The notes: a model not told the origin generated them from the sequence alone. A stretch of 17,102 nucleotides of DNA from Caulobacteraceae bacterium (GCA_003136615.1 PLFA01000099.1:1-17102), one strand, 5' to 3'; numbered from the stretch's first letter, positions 8,542 to 15,517 are shown. Made by a program: numbers and translations.

Positions 8542-9462
8542 ATGATCATCTCAGGGGTGGCGGGCCTGGCCGCCCTGGCGATCGTCGCTCTCGCACTGTG
8601 GCTTTATGCGCCCGACAAGCCCCGCGCGGCGCTAGAGGCCTCCTATCCGGGCGAGTACCTCCGCGTGGATGGGGTGCGCCTGCGCCTGCGCGACACCGGT
8701 CCGCGCGAGGCGCCCGCCGTGATCCTGATTCATGGCTTTGGGGCCAGTTTGGAAACTTGGGAGCCGTGGGCGCGGGCGCTCTCGGCCCGCTATCGCGTCA
8801 TACGCTTTGATCTGCCGGGGTTTGGCCTAACGGGCCCGGACCCCACAGGCGACTACACCGACGCCAGAGAGATCAAGATCCTCGCGGACATGATGGACCA
8901 GATGGGTCTGCCCCGCGCCAGCCTGATCGGCAATTCCCTGGGCGGACGCATCGCGTGGAACTTCGCCGCCCAGCACCCGGATCGCGTGACCCGGCTTGTC
9001 TTGGTCTCGCCCGATGGTTTCGCCAGCCCGGGCTTTCCTTACGACAAGGCGCCCAAAACGCCCCTTATGATGCGGCTATTGCCCTATGTGGCGCCGCGCG
9101 GCCTGCTCAAGGCCAATCTGGCGGCGGCTTATGGACGGCCGGCCGCGCTGCAAGAGGCGACGGTCACACGCTATCGCGACCTGCTGCTGGCGCCTGGCGT
9201 CAGGCCGGCGATTCTCGCGCGCCTCGGTCAGGTCATCCTGCGCGACCCGGCCCCCACCCTGGCGCGGATCACGGCGCCCGTACTCCTGCTCTGGGGCGAA
9301 AAGGACGGCATGATCCCCATCAGCAATTCCGCCGACTATCTGCGCGATTTGCCACACGCGACCCTGGTCCGCCTGCCCGGCCTGGGCCATGTGCCCTTCG
9401 AGGAGGATCCGGGCGCGTCCTTGATTCCAGTGGAACGCTTTCTGGCCGACGAGACGCCCTGA
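8542..9462 (+). CDS. Membrane-anchored alpha/beta hydrolase
   Basis: From the ATG at 8542 the protein has 306 residues. An N-terminal hydrophobic helix (about residues 3-22, ending at LWLYAPDKPR) should anchor it in the inner membrane with the catalytic domain outside the cytoplasm. The alpha/beta-hydrolase motifs are clear: HGFG at 64-67 (oxyanion region), the nucleophile elbow GNSLGG with Ser132, the acid Asp255 in LLLWGEKD, and His283 in GLGHVPFEED. The substrate could be an ester or lipid; nothing fixes it. GAGGA (8532-8536) lies five bases before this ATG. An earlier ATG at 8539 and a TTG at 8503 that overlaps the ndh stop are alternatives, the latter giving 319 residues. It is probably co-transcribed with ndh. 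It ends immediately against the psiE stop. Confidence 0.88.
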   Translation: MIISGVAGLAALAIVALALWLYAPDKPRAALEASYPGEYLRVDGVRLRLRDTGPREAPAVILIHGFGASLETWEPWARALSARYRVIRFDLPGFGLTGPDPTGDYTDAREIKILADMMDQMGLPRASLIGNSLGGRIAWNFAAQHPDRVTRLVLVSPDGFASPGFPYDKAPKTPLMMRLLPYVAPRGLLKANLAAAYGRPAALQEATVTRYRDLLLAPGVRPAILARLGQVILRDPAPTLARITAPVLLLWGEKDGMIPISNSADYLRDLPHATLVRLPGLGHVPFEEDPGASLIPVERFLADETP

Positions 9463-9972
9463 TCAACCCTCCATGCGGCTTCGATCACTCTGCCGAAGCA
9501 TGAAGATTGAGATCACCATAACCAGGATTAAGCCGCCCAGGACCGCAAGTTCCAGCATGGTGGAGTTAAGAAGGGCCTGGGCGTCGGGGTTCCACTTGCC
9601 GGGTTGACGGGCCTGCGATGTCTCAAGGGTTATCACCAGAACTCTTCGGATCGAGGCAATCAGGCCCACAATGAGAAAGGGCTCGCAAACCAGTTTCCCA
9701 GATCGGAATGATACCCGCACCGTGTGCATGACCTCCACGACCATCAGGACGAACAGGAGTCGATCAACGGCCACGACCAGGGCATCGGCGTCGCCCTGGG
9801 CGATGATGGCGCCCCAAAGGGAGACGGCCGCGCCGGCGACGCCCACCAGCACGGCGATCGCCAGCATCACTCCGAGCACCACATAGGCGAGCACCTCAAC
9901 GGTGAGGAACACGCCGCCAGCGGATATGCCCAGGCGATTGATCTCCCGCTGGGGGATTTCGGGGATGTCCAT
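9463..9972 (-). CDS. PsiE-family (phosphate-starvation-inducible E) membrane protein
   Basis: The 169-residue protein shows four hydrophobic segments (near residues 22-54, 64-83, 99-115 and 139-159) and the PsiE-family hallmark EPFLIVGLIASIRRVLVITLE beginning at residue 97, preceded by VVEVMHTVRV in the second segment. PsiE was named in E. coli as a phosphate-starvation-induced inner membrane protein, and its molecular role is unknown. I chose the ATG at 9970-9972 because GGAGAGG lies just upstream. An in-frame ATG at 10003-10005 would add 11 residues but has no ribosome site. The gene lies downstream of the permease gene on the same strand (94 bases from its stop), so a two-gene transcript is plausible. 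No Pho box was recognised. Confidence 0.85.
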   Translation of the reverse strand: MDIPEIPQREINRLGISAGGVFLTVEVLAYVVLGVMLAIAVLVGVAGAAVSLWGAIIAQGDADALVVAVDRLLFVLMVVEVMHTVRVSFRSGKLVCEPFLIVGLIASIRRVLVITLETSQARQPGKWNPDAQALLNSTMLELAVLGGLILVMVISIFMLRQSDRSRMEG

Positions 9973-10065
9973 GACCTCTCCGTTCGCGCGCGCTCGGACG
10001 TCCATATTGAGGGAAGCCGGCCCTGCTTTCCAGGGCGGATTGTGTCCTTCTGCGCCTTTGGGCCC

Positions 10066-11115
10066 CTAGATGCGCAATGCGACGGCGAGGGCGCCCCCCG
10101 CCACCCCGAACAGAATAACGGCCACGCCGACCAGAGCCAGGATGCGCGGCGGAAAGGACCTGGCCAGCATCGCCATGGACGGCAGGCTGATTGGCGCGAG
10201 GGTCATCAGCAGCGCGCCGGCGGGGCCGACCCCCATCCCTAACGCCAGCATCCCCTGGATAATTGGAACCTCCCCGGCCGTGGGGATTACAAAGAGCATT
10301 CCAGCGACGGCGAAGGCCAAGATCCAGAGCAGGTGGTTATCGATCCCTGGCCCAATGGTGGGGAACAGCCATGCGCGCGAGGCGCCAAGCACGAGGACCA
10401 AGATCACATATTCGGGTATCAACTGGACAGCCATGCGCCCCAGAATGCGAAACCAGCGCCTGAAAGCGCCCTCCTCAGGGGCCGTCGCAATCGCCTCCAG
10501 AGACGCTTCGGCCCGGCCAGCCTCGCTAGCCGTCGTCATCCGGTTCGCCAAATAGCCAAGCCCGAACACCATGACGGCGCCTAGGCCGAGACGCAGCGCC
10601 GCCCAACGCCAGCCAAGCACGAAGCTCATGAAGATCAGGGTTGCGGGGTTGAGGACCGAATTGCCCAGCCAGAATGCGATGGCGGCCCCCGGCGCGGCCT
10701 GGGCGCGGCGCAAGCCCGCCACTACCGGCGCCGCGCAGCAGGTGCACATCATGCCGGGGAGCGAGAGCATGCCTCCCGCCAGGGCGCTGCCAAATCCATT
10801 TCCTCCCAGCCATCGTGTGACCGCCTTGGCCGGAAGCAAGGCCTGGACTCCAGATCCGAGGAGGAGCCCCAGGACCATCGCCTGCCAGATGGCCTTGCCA
10901 TAGGTCAGGGCGTAGGCCAGGGCCGAACGGATCGAGGGAGCCGGGGGGTGGGCCGCCTTGCCCATCAGAATCGACTGGCCGATGGCGTGATGAGCCGCCG
11001 CGACAAAGGCGCGGTTATAATAAGGGAGCCACTTTACATAGAAGAGGCCCGCCACGGCGACGACAACGAAGGTCGCGATTTGCGGCGCGGGGTTGGATTG
11101 GCGCGAGTCAGTCAT
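10066..11115 (-). CDS. COG0701/DUF318-type permease (ArsP-like fold) with a CTCC motif
   Basis: The 349-residue integral membrane protein has about eight or nine hydrophobic helices arranged as two similar halves, as in the COG0701 permease family (DUF318/ArsP_1). The first half holds SLPGMMCTCCAAPVVAGLRR (118-137) and GNSVLNPATL (151-160); the second half holds IPTAGEVPIIQG (277-288) followed by LAPISLPSM. The Cys124, Cys126 and Cys127 cluster sits at the place where ArsP-type members carry a CxC signature, so a metal(loid) or thiol-reactive substrate is possible but unproven. The frame stays open 57 codons further upstream, but that stretch is Arg/Pro-rich and unlike a membrane protein, so the ATG at 11113-11115 (MTDSRQ) was chosen. 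psiE follows on the same strand. Confidence 0.82.
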   Translation of the reverse strand: MTDSRQSNPAPQIATFVVVAVAGLFYVKWLPYYNRAFVAAAHHAIGQSILMGKAAHPPAPSIRSALAYALTYGKAIWQAMVLGLLLGSGVQALLPAKAVTRWLGGNGFGSALAGGMLSLPGMMCTCCAAPVVAGLRRAQAAPGAAIAFWLGNSVLNPATLIFMSFVLGWRWAALRLGLGAVMVFGLGYLANRMTTASEAGRAEASLEAIATAPEEGAFRRWFRILGRMAVQLIPEYVILVLVLGASRAWLFPTIGPGIDNHLLWILAFAVAGMLFVIPTAGEVPIIQGMLALGMGVGPAGALLMTLAPISLPSMAMLARSFPPRILALVGVAVILFGVAGGALAVALRI

Positions 11116-11319
11116 ATGCGATCCGGTCTTGTTGCGGCGAGACGGGAGTTTCGCAATCCCCCGACAATTGGTCCTTCTCGGACGCAGGCGCACGGCGATC
11201 AAGGGCGCGGGGTTAAGCGGCGAGCGCGGTCGGGCGGTCGAGGCGTAAGGCTGCCGCATTCGCGCGGGGATAATGTCTGCTATCACGCCGCGCCATAGAG
11301 CCGATCATGGAGATAGCCA
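11116..11319. promoter_or_regulatory. Divergent intergenic region upstream of the permease and the PLP enzyme
   Basis: These 204 bases separate two outward-facing starts and must carry their promoters. A GATAAT hexamer at 11269-11274 could be a -10 box for the plus-strand gene, but no good -35 box sits 16-18 bases upstream. I saw no SAM-riboswitch-like structure, although the downstream enzyme acts in sulfur amino acid metabolism. Nothing else is recognisable. Confidence 0.3.
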
Positions 11320-12591
11320 GTGTCTGATTCCGCGTCCCGCGCCCTGCATCCCGCGACGCTGGCGGTGGGGCACGGTTATGACCCGGCCAGCGCCTGGGGC
11401 GCCGCCAAGCCGCCCATCGTGCTCACCTCCACCTTTGTCTATCCCAGCGCCCAGGCGGCCAAGGACTTTCACCGCGCGTTTTTTGATGGCGCCACCGAGG
11501 GCGAGAAGGGCGGCCCGATCCCCGATGGATTCATCTATGCAAGGCTCGGCCACCCCAATCTGACCATGGTTGAGGCGCGCATGGCGGCCCTGGACCAGGC
11601 CGAGGACACCGCCGGTTTCAACAGCGGCATGGCGGCCATTTCCAGCGTCGCCCTGGCCAACCTGAAGCCCGGCGACAGCGTGGTTCACAGCCGCCCCATC
11701 TATTCCGGCACGGATAATCTCCTGAGCACCCTGATGACCCGCCTGGGCGTTCACGTGGAAGTGCTCCTGGATGGTTGTAACCCCCTTGCTGTTCGGACGG
11801 CGGCGCGAGCCGCCCAGGAGCGGGGGCCCCTGGCGCTCTTCATGCTGGAGACGCCCGCCAATCCCACCGCCGCCATGGTGGACATCGCCCTAGCCCGGAC
11901 CGTCGCCGAGGAGGTCGCCGGGCAACAGGACCAGCGGCCCCTGATCTCGGTGGACAACACTTTTCTGGGACCCCTGCTTCAGGCGCCCTTGGCTCATGGC
12001 GCCGATCTCTCCGTGACCGCCCTCACGAAGTACTGCGGCGGCCACAGCGATCTTCTGGCGGGCTCGGTCAGTGGTTCCGTCGAACACATTGCTAAGCTGA
12101 AGTCCCTGCGGACCATTGTCGGCAGCCACATGGACCCCTTCACGGCCTGGCTGCTGCTCCGCTCCCTTGAAAGCCTGGATGTGCGCACCACCCGCGCCTG
12201 CGCCAATGCCCAGGCGGTCGCGGAATACCTGGCGCGTGACCCGAAGGTGGCCGAGGTCACCTGGCTGGGATTTCTGCCCGAGGGATCGGCGTCCCGGGCG
12301 GTCTATGAACGCCAGTGCGCCGGCGCCGGCTCAACCTTTTCCTTCACCCTGCGCGGGGGCGAAGCGGAGGCCTTCCGGTTTCTCGACCAGATGCGCCTTT
12401 TGAAAGTCGCGGTCAGCCTGGGCGGCTCGGAGACGCTGATCTGTCATCCGGCCACCACCACCCATTACAGCATCCCCCGCGCCCTTCAGGCGGCGGCGGG
12501 GATCGGCGAAGGCACCTTGCGTTTGTCGGTAGGGCTAGAGCACCCGGATGATCTGATCGCCGAGATGGCGCGGGGCTTGGCGGCGGTCTAA
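11320..12591 (+). CDS. Cystathionine gamma-synthase family PLP-dependent enzyme (Cys/Met metabolism)
   Basis: The 423-residue protein is a fold-type I PLP enzyme of the Cys/Met metabolism family. Visible features are YARLGHPN (73-80, Tyr and Arg contacting the cofactor phosphate), FNSGMAAI (100-107), ETPANPT (177-183), Asp212 in SVDNTF (pyridine N contact) and the Schiff-base Lys237 in TALTKYCGGHSD. The C-terminal SLGGSETLICHPATTTH holds the carboxylate-binding region. Candidate reactions are gamma-replacement on an activated homoserine (cystathionine or homocysteine synthesis) or gamma-lyase chemistry. The active-site Cys of typical methionine gamma-lyases seems to be Gly130 here (IYSGTDNL), which argues against that activity. 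The start is GTG with GGAG about eight bases upstream. No other methionine gene lies nearby to settle specificity. Confidence 0.9.
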   Translation: MSDSASRALHPATLAVGHGYDPASAWGAAKPPIVLTSTFVYPSAQAAKDFHRAFFDGATEGEKGGPIPDGFIYARLGHPNLTMVEARMAALDQAEDTAGFNSGMAAISSVALANLKPGDSVVHSRPIYSGTDNLLSTLMTRLGVHVEVLLDGCNPLAVRTAARAAQERGPLALFMLETPANPTAAMVDIALARTVAEEVAGQQDQRPLISVDNTFLGPLLQAPLAHGADLSVTALTKYCGGHSDLLAGSVSGSVEHIAKLKSLRTIVGSHMDPFTAWLLLRSLESLDVRTTRACANAQAVAEYLARDPKVAEVTWLGFLPEGSASRAVYERQCAGAGSTFSFTLRGGEAEAFRFLDQMRLLKVAVSLGGSETLICHPATTTHYSIPRALQAAAGIGEGTLRLSVGLEHPDDLIAEMARGLAAV

Positions 12592-12607
12592 GGCCGCTTC
12601 TGTCGGC

Positions 12608-13705
12608 CTAATGCAATGTGGGCGCGCGGCCCGCGCGAAGGCGGGGCGGGGTCTGCGGGCGGCCCATGGAGGACAGCGTGCGCGACAGGGCGTCGGCGGC
12701 GCCGGAATAGACAGCGTCGGCTCCAATAAACGGCGCAAGATCCGGTTGAGTTCTGAAGAGGCGCCCACCCGCCATGACCACCAGGGCCGGATTGGCGCTG
12801 GCCGCGCGGGCGGCCCGGATGAGGCTGGTGAGGGGCCCAATCTGTTCGGCCCTATCAATGACATCACTGAGGCATAGGCAAAGGGCGTCAAACCGGCCCC
12901 CCCGCAACTCGGCGCAAAGCGCGCCCGCGTCCGCGGGAAATTCCCGGGCGACCCGCCAGCCTGAGCGGCGGAATACATCGCCCACCAGGGCGGCGCCCAG
13001 GCCATGGGTCTCGCCGGGAGCCGTGGCGATCAGGATGTCGCCGCCCGCCTCACGCATGGGGCCTGCATCCGATTGTGTCGCGCCAATGCGGCGCACCGCA
13101 GATTGAAGGTAGGACAGGGCGATGGCGATCTCCACGGCGCCGATACGGTCCTCGCACCACCAGTCGCCGAGCAGGCGGGCGGCGGGTTCAATCAGAGAGC
13201 CGTGAAGCGCCAGGAAATCCTGGCCGATGACCAACAATTCCTCAAGCCCGTCGACGATCGCGGCCGCGTCGCCATCCAGGGCCAACTGCGCCATCAGGCC
13301 GATGAGTCCAGGATGCAACTCCTTGTGCGCGTGGCCTTGATCGCTCAGGGCGGCCAGGGGCGCCTCGCGGGACACAAACTTCATATCCCAGTCGCCGAAC
13401 AGACGCAGGGACCTCGTGTGATGGTCGATCAGCTCGATATGGCCGTGGCGGGGGTCCTGGCGAATTGAATCCCAGATCTGGGTGACCCCCTCGGGCGGGC
13501 CCTCCAGCCACTGAAAGAATTGATTGTCCGAATAGAGCAACATGCCCGTGACGCCGAGCCGGCGATTGCGCGCCTTGGCCCGGGTGAGGAGACGCTCCAG
13601 CCCCGTCGCCGCTATGGGCGTCGCGGCTTGGCTACGATAAATGAGGGTCGAGACGAGGGGCCATTCCCGCCCGGGCGGTCTCCACCGATTGCCCTGTTCC
13701 ACCAT
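12608..13705 (-). CDS. BLUF photoreceptor with B12-binding/SCHIC-like C-terminal half (AppA-like)
   Basis: Numbered from the ATG at 13703-13705, the protein has 365 residues. Residues about 16-112 form a BLUF (blue light using FAD) domain: the flavin-contact Tyr23 in LIYRS, Asn47 in ARNRRLGVTGMLLYS, Gln65 in FFQWLEG, and Trp106 with Met108 in GDWDMKF. All key photocycle residues are present and fall two positions from the AppA numbering I remember (Y21, N45, Q63, W104, M106). Residues about 130-210 are a helical bundle with LGDWW...VEIA, like the cobalamin cap domain. Residues about 220-345 resemble a B12-binding Rossmann domain with GETHGLG (231-237; His234). No DNA-binding domain or GGDEF/EAL output is seen, so it probably acts by binding a partner. 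The chosen start has AAAGAGG eight bases upstream; an earlier in-frame TTG would add eight residues. Confidence 0.88.
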   Translation of the reverse strand: MVEQGNRWRPPGREWPLVSTLIYRSQAATPIAATGLERLLTRAKARNRRLGVTGMLLYSDNQFFQWLEGPPEGVTQIWDSIRQDPRHGHIELIDHHTRSLRLFGDWDMKFVSREAPLAALSDQGHAHKELHPGLIGLMAQLALDGDAAAIVDGLEELLVIGQDFLALHGSLIEPAARLLGDWWCEDRIGAVEIAIALSYLQSAVRRIGATQSDAGPMREAGGDILIATAPGETHGLGAALVGDVFRRSGWRVAREFPADAGALCAELRGGRFDALCLCLSDVIDRAEQIGPLTSLIRAARAASANPALVVMAGGRLFRTQPDLAPFIGADAVYSGAADALSRTLSSMGRPQTPPRLRAGRAPTLH

Positions 13706-13746
13706 CCTGCCCGCCTCTTTGTGTTCCAAGGCCTAAAGAAGGATGT

Positions 13747-13768
13747 TTTTTGACGGAATCGTCAAAAA
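13747..13768. repeat. Perfect 9-bp inverted repeat, operator-like
   Basis: The arms TTTTTGACG (13747-13755) and CGTCAAAAA (13760-13768) are exact reverse complements separated by GAAT. Within them TTGAC-N6-GTCAA has the 16-base geometry of CRP/FNR-type sites. It lies about 40-60 bases upstream of the BLUF gene start, in the AT-rich gap it shares with ubiD. As RNA the stem is mostly A-U with no following U run, so a DNA operator is more likely than a terminator. Confidence 0.55.
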
Positions 13769-13799
13769 TCTGAATCCTGCTTTAAACTCCAAGGGCGAA

Positions 13800-13833
13800 C
13801 TTGATTCAGACATTTCGAGGAAATGTCATCAAG
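13800..13833. repeat. Long bulged inverted repeat (6 + 8 bp arms)
   Basis: The inner arms GACATTTC (13809-13816) and GAAATGTC (13820-13827) are perfect complements around a GAG loop. The outer arms CTTGAT (13800-13805) and ATCAAG (13828-13833) continue the dyad, with a TCA bulge on the left side only. It could be a DNA operator for a dimeric regulator or an RNA hairpin in a leader of ubiD, whose start is about 150 bases downstream. No U tract follows, so it is not a standard terminator. Confidence 0.55.
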
Positions 13834-13943
13834 CTCTGCCGCCCAAGAACATGCTTCGAAAAAATACGTTGCGACCCGCCCGGGGGCGCTGTCAATCGCC
13901 AATCCTGAAGGCCTCTTTAGGAAGCGACCGCCCCGCGTGAAGG

Positions 13944-13973
13944 GTGACAGACTCCTTATCTCGCCTCTAAAAG
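13944..13973 (+). promoter_or_regulatory. Possible ubiD promoter giving a leaderless transcript
   Basis: GTGACA (13944-13949) and TAAAAG (13968-13973) are separated by 18 bases and loosely match -35 and -10 boxes. Transcription would begin about seven bases after the -10 box, at or next to the ATG of ubiD (13981). This agrees with the absence of a Shine-Dalgarno before that ATG. The match is weak. Confidence 0.25.
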
Positions 13974-13980
13974 CCGCCCC

Positions 13981-15492
13981 ATGGCCTATCGCAACCTCCG
14001 GGACTTCATTGCCGTTCTCGAGAGGGAGGGCGAACTAGTACGGGTTTCCGAACCCGTATCTTCGGTGCTCGAAATCACCGAGATCTGTACGCGGCTACTC
14101 GCCCGGGGCGGCCCGGCGGTGCTGTTCGAGAACGTTATTCGTGCGGACGGCGAGGGCTCCGCCATGCCTTGCCTCGCCAATCTATTTGGCACGGTGAAGC
14201 GGGTGGCCATGGGCGTCACCATGGAGGGCAAGAACCGCACCACCGCCGCCGAACTGCGCGAGGTGGGCGAGCTTCTCGCTTTTCTCCGCAGCCCTGCCCC
14301 GCCCCGGGGCCTGCGTGAGGCCATGGAGATGCTGCCCTTGGCCCGCACGGTCATGGGGATGCGCCCCCAGGTGGTGAAGCGCGCGCCGGTGCAGCAAATC
14401 GTGCTGACAGGCGATGACATCGATCTCACCGCCCTGCCGGTCCAGACCTGCTGGCCGGGCGAGCCAGCCCCGCTGATCACCTGGCCACTGATCGTGACCA
14501 AGGGGCCCTCCAAAGAGCGGGAGGACGACTTCAATCTGGGGATCTATCGCATGCAGGTCCTGGGCAAGGATCGGGCGATCATGCGCTGGCTGGCGCATCG
14601 CGGCGGCGCCCAGCACTATCGGCGCTGGAAGGCGGCGGGTCGGCCGGACGCACTTCCCGCCTGCGCCGTCATCGGCGCCGATCCCGGCCTGATCCTGGCG
14701 GCGGTGACGCCAGTGCCCGACACCCTGTCGGAATATCAGTTCGCCGGCCTGCTGCGCGGCGCCAAGGCGGAGCTGGTTCCCGCCAAAACTCAGCCCCTTC
14801 TCGTTCCGGCGCAGGCCGAGATCGTCATCGAGGGAGAGGTGCGATTGGACGAGCAGGCCGATGAAGGGCCCTATGGCGACCACACGGGTTACTATAACAG
14901 CGTCGAGCCGTTCCCTGTCTTCCATGTGACCGCGATCACCATGCGGCGTGATCCGATCTATCTCACCACACACACCGGGCGCCCGCCCGATGAGCCCAGT
15001 GTGCTGGGGGAGGCGCTCAATGAGGTGTTCATCCCCCTGCTACGCGGCCAGTTTCCGGAGATCACCGACTTCTGGTTGCCGCCCGAGGGCTGCAGCTATC
15101 GCATTGCCGTGGTCGCCATGAAGAAGGCCTATCCCGGCCACGCCAAGCGCGTGATGATGGGGGTGTGGTCCTATCTGCGACAGTTCATGTACACCAAGTG
15201 GGTGATCGTCGTGGATGAGGACATCAACGCCCGGGACTGGAAGGACGTGATGTGGGCCCTCTCCACGCGCATGGACCCCGCCCGGGATATCACCCTGATC
15301 GAGAACACGCCCATCGACTATCTGGACTTCGCTTCTCCCGAGAGCGGCCTCGGCTCCAAGATCGGCCTCGACGCCACCAACAAATGGCCGCCGGAAACGC
15401 ACCGCGAATGGGGGCGGGAGATCAGGATGGACCCGGAGGTCGTCGAGGCTGTGACGGCGAAGTGGGCGAAGCTCGGCCTACCGCTGCTCTAG
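13981..15492 (+). CDS. ubiD: UbiD, 3-polyprenyl-4-hydroxybenzoate decarboxylase
   Basis: UbiD removes the carboxyl group from polyprenyl-4-hydroxybenzoate in ubiquinone synthesis, using prenylated FMN made by UbiX. The 503-residue protein follows the E. coli enzyme, as I recall it, almost block for block: NLRDFI near the start, LEITEI, GGPAVLFEN, NLFGTVKRVAMG, TCWPGEPAPLITW, NLGIYRMQ (185-192), MRWLAHRGGA (201-210), DTLSEYQFAGLLRG (247-260), EGPYGDHTGYY (295-305), TGRPPDEPSVLGEALNEVF, then GHAKRVMMGVWS and NTPIDYLDFASP near the C-terminus. Small insertions occur near residues 53-60 and 179-184. The close match favours true UbiD over other members that decarboxylate aromatic acids. No ubiX is in the window. 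The ATG has no clear ribosome site. It faces away from the BLUF gene and lies 85 bases upstream of rbfA. Confidence 0.96.
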   Translation: MAYRNLRDFIAVLEREGELVRVSEPVSSVLEITEICTRLLARGGPAVLFENVIRADGEGSAMPCLANLFGTVKRVAMGVTMEGKNRTTAAELREVGELLAFLRSPAPPRGLREAMEMLPLARTVMGMRPQVVKRAPVQQIVLTGDDIDLTALPVQTCWPGEPAPLITWPLIVTKGPSKEREDDFNLGIYRMQVLGKDRAIMRWLAHRGGAQHYRRWKAAGRPDALPACAVIGADPGLILAAVTPVPDTLSEYQFAGLLRGAKAELVPAKTQPLLVPAQAEIVIEGEVRLDEQADEGPYGDHTGYYNSVEPFPVFHVTAITMRRDPIYLTTHTGRPPDEPSVLGEALNEVFIPLLRGQFPEITDFWLPPEGCSYRIAVVAMKKAYPGHAKRVMMGVWSYLRQFMYTKWVIVVDEDINARDWKDVMWALSTRMDPARDITLIENTPIDYLDFASPESGLGSKIGLDATNKWPPETHREWGREIRMDPEVVEAVTAKWAKLGLPLL

Positions 15493-15517
15493 ACGCCGCA
15501 ATGCGGGAGGCCTAGAA

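Noticed and set aside
11116..11286. A 57-residue N-terminal extension of the permease frame
   Set aside because: The extension is Arg/Pro-rich with no family resemblance, and membrane-protein sequence begins only after the ATG at 11115. It is more likely the divergent promoter region.
11116..11319. SAM-type riboswitch upstream of the Cys/Met-metabolism enzyme
   Set aside because: I looked for a compact pseudoknot or multi-stem element and found no recognisable consensus or expression-platform hairpin before the start.
11307..11327. A six-codon upstream frame (ATG to TGA) overlapping the GTG start of the PLP enzyme
   Set aside because: A leader peptide was considered, but there is no Met or Cys codon run and no attenuator hairpin; the ATGGAG sequence serves better as part of the ribosome site for the GTG start.
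12608..13705. Membership of a photosynthesis gene cluster
   Set aside because: The AppA-like protein suggested it, but no bch, crt, puf or ppsR gene is present; the neighbours are a PLP enzyme and ubiD.
13743..14038. Two small plus-strand open frames (65 and 71 codons) in and beyond the BLUF-ubiD gap
   Set aside because: They have no ribosome sites or recognisable motifs, they overlap each other in different frames, and the second runs into ubiD out of frame. The dyads explain this stretch better.
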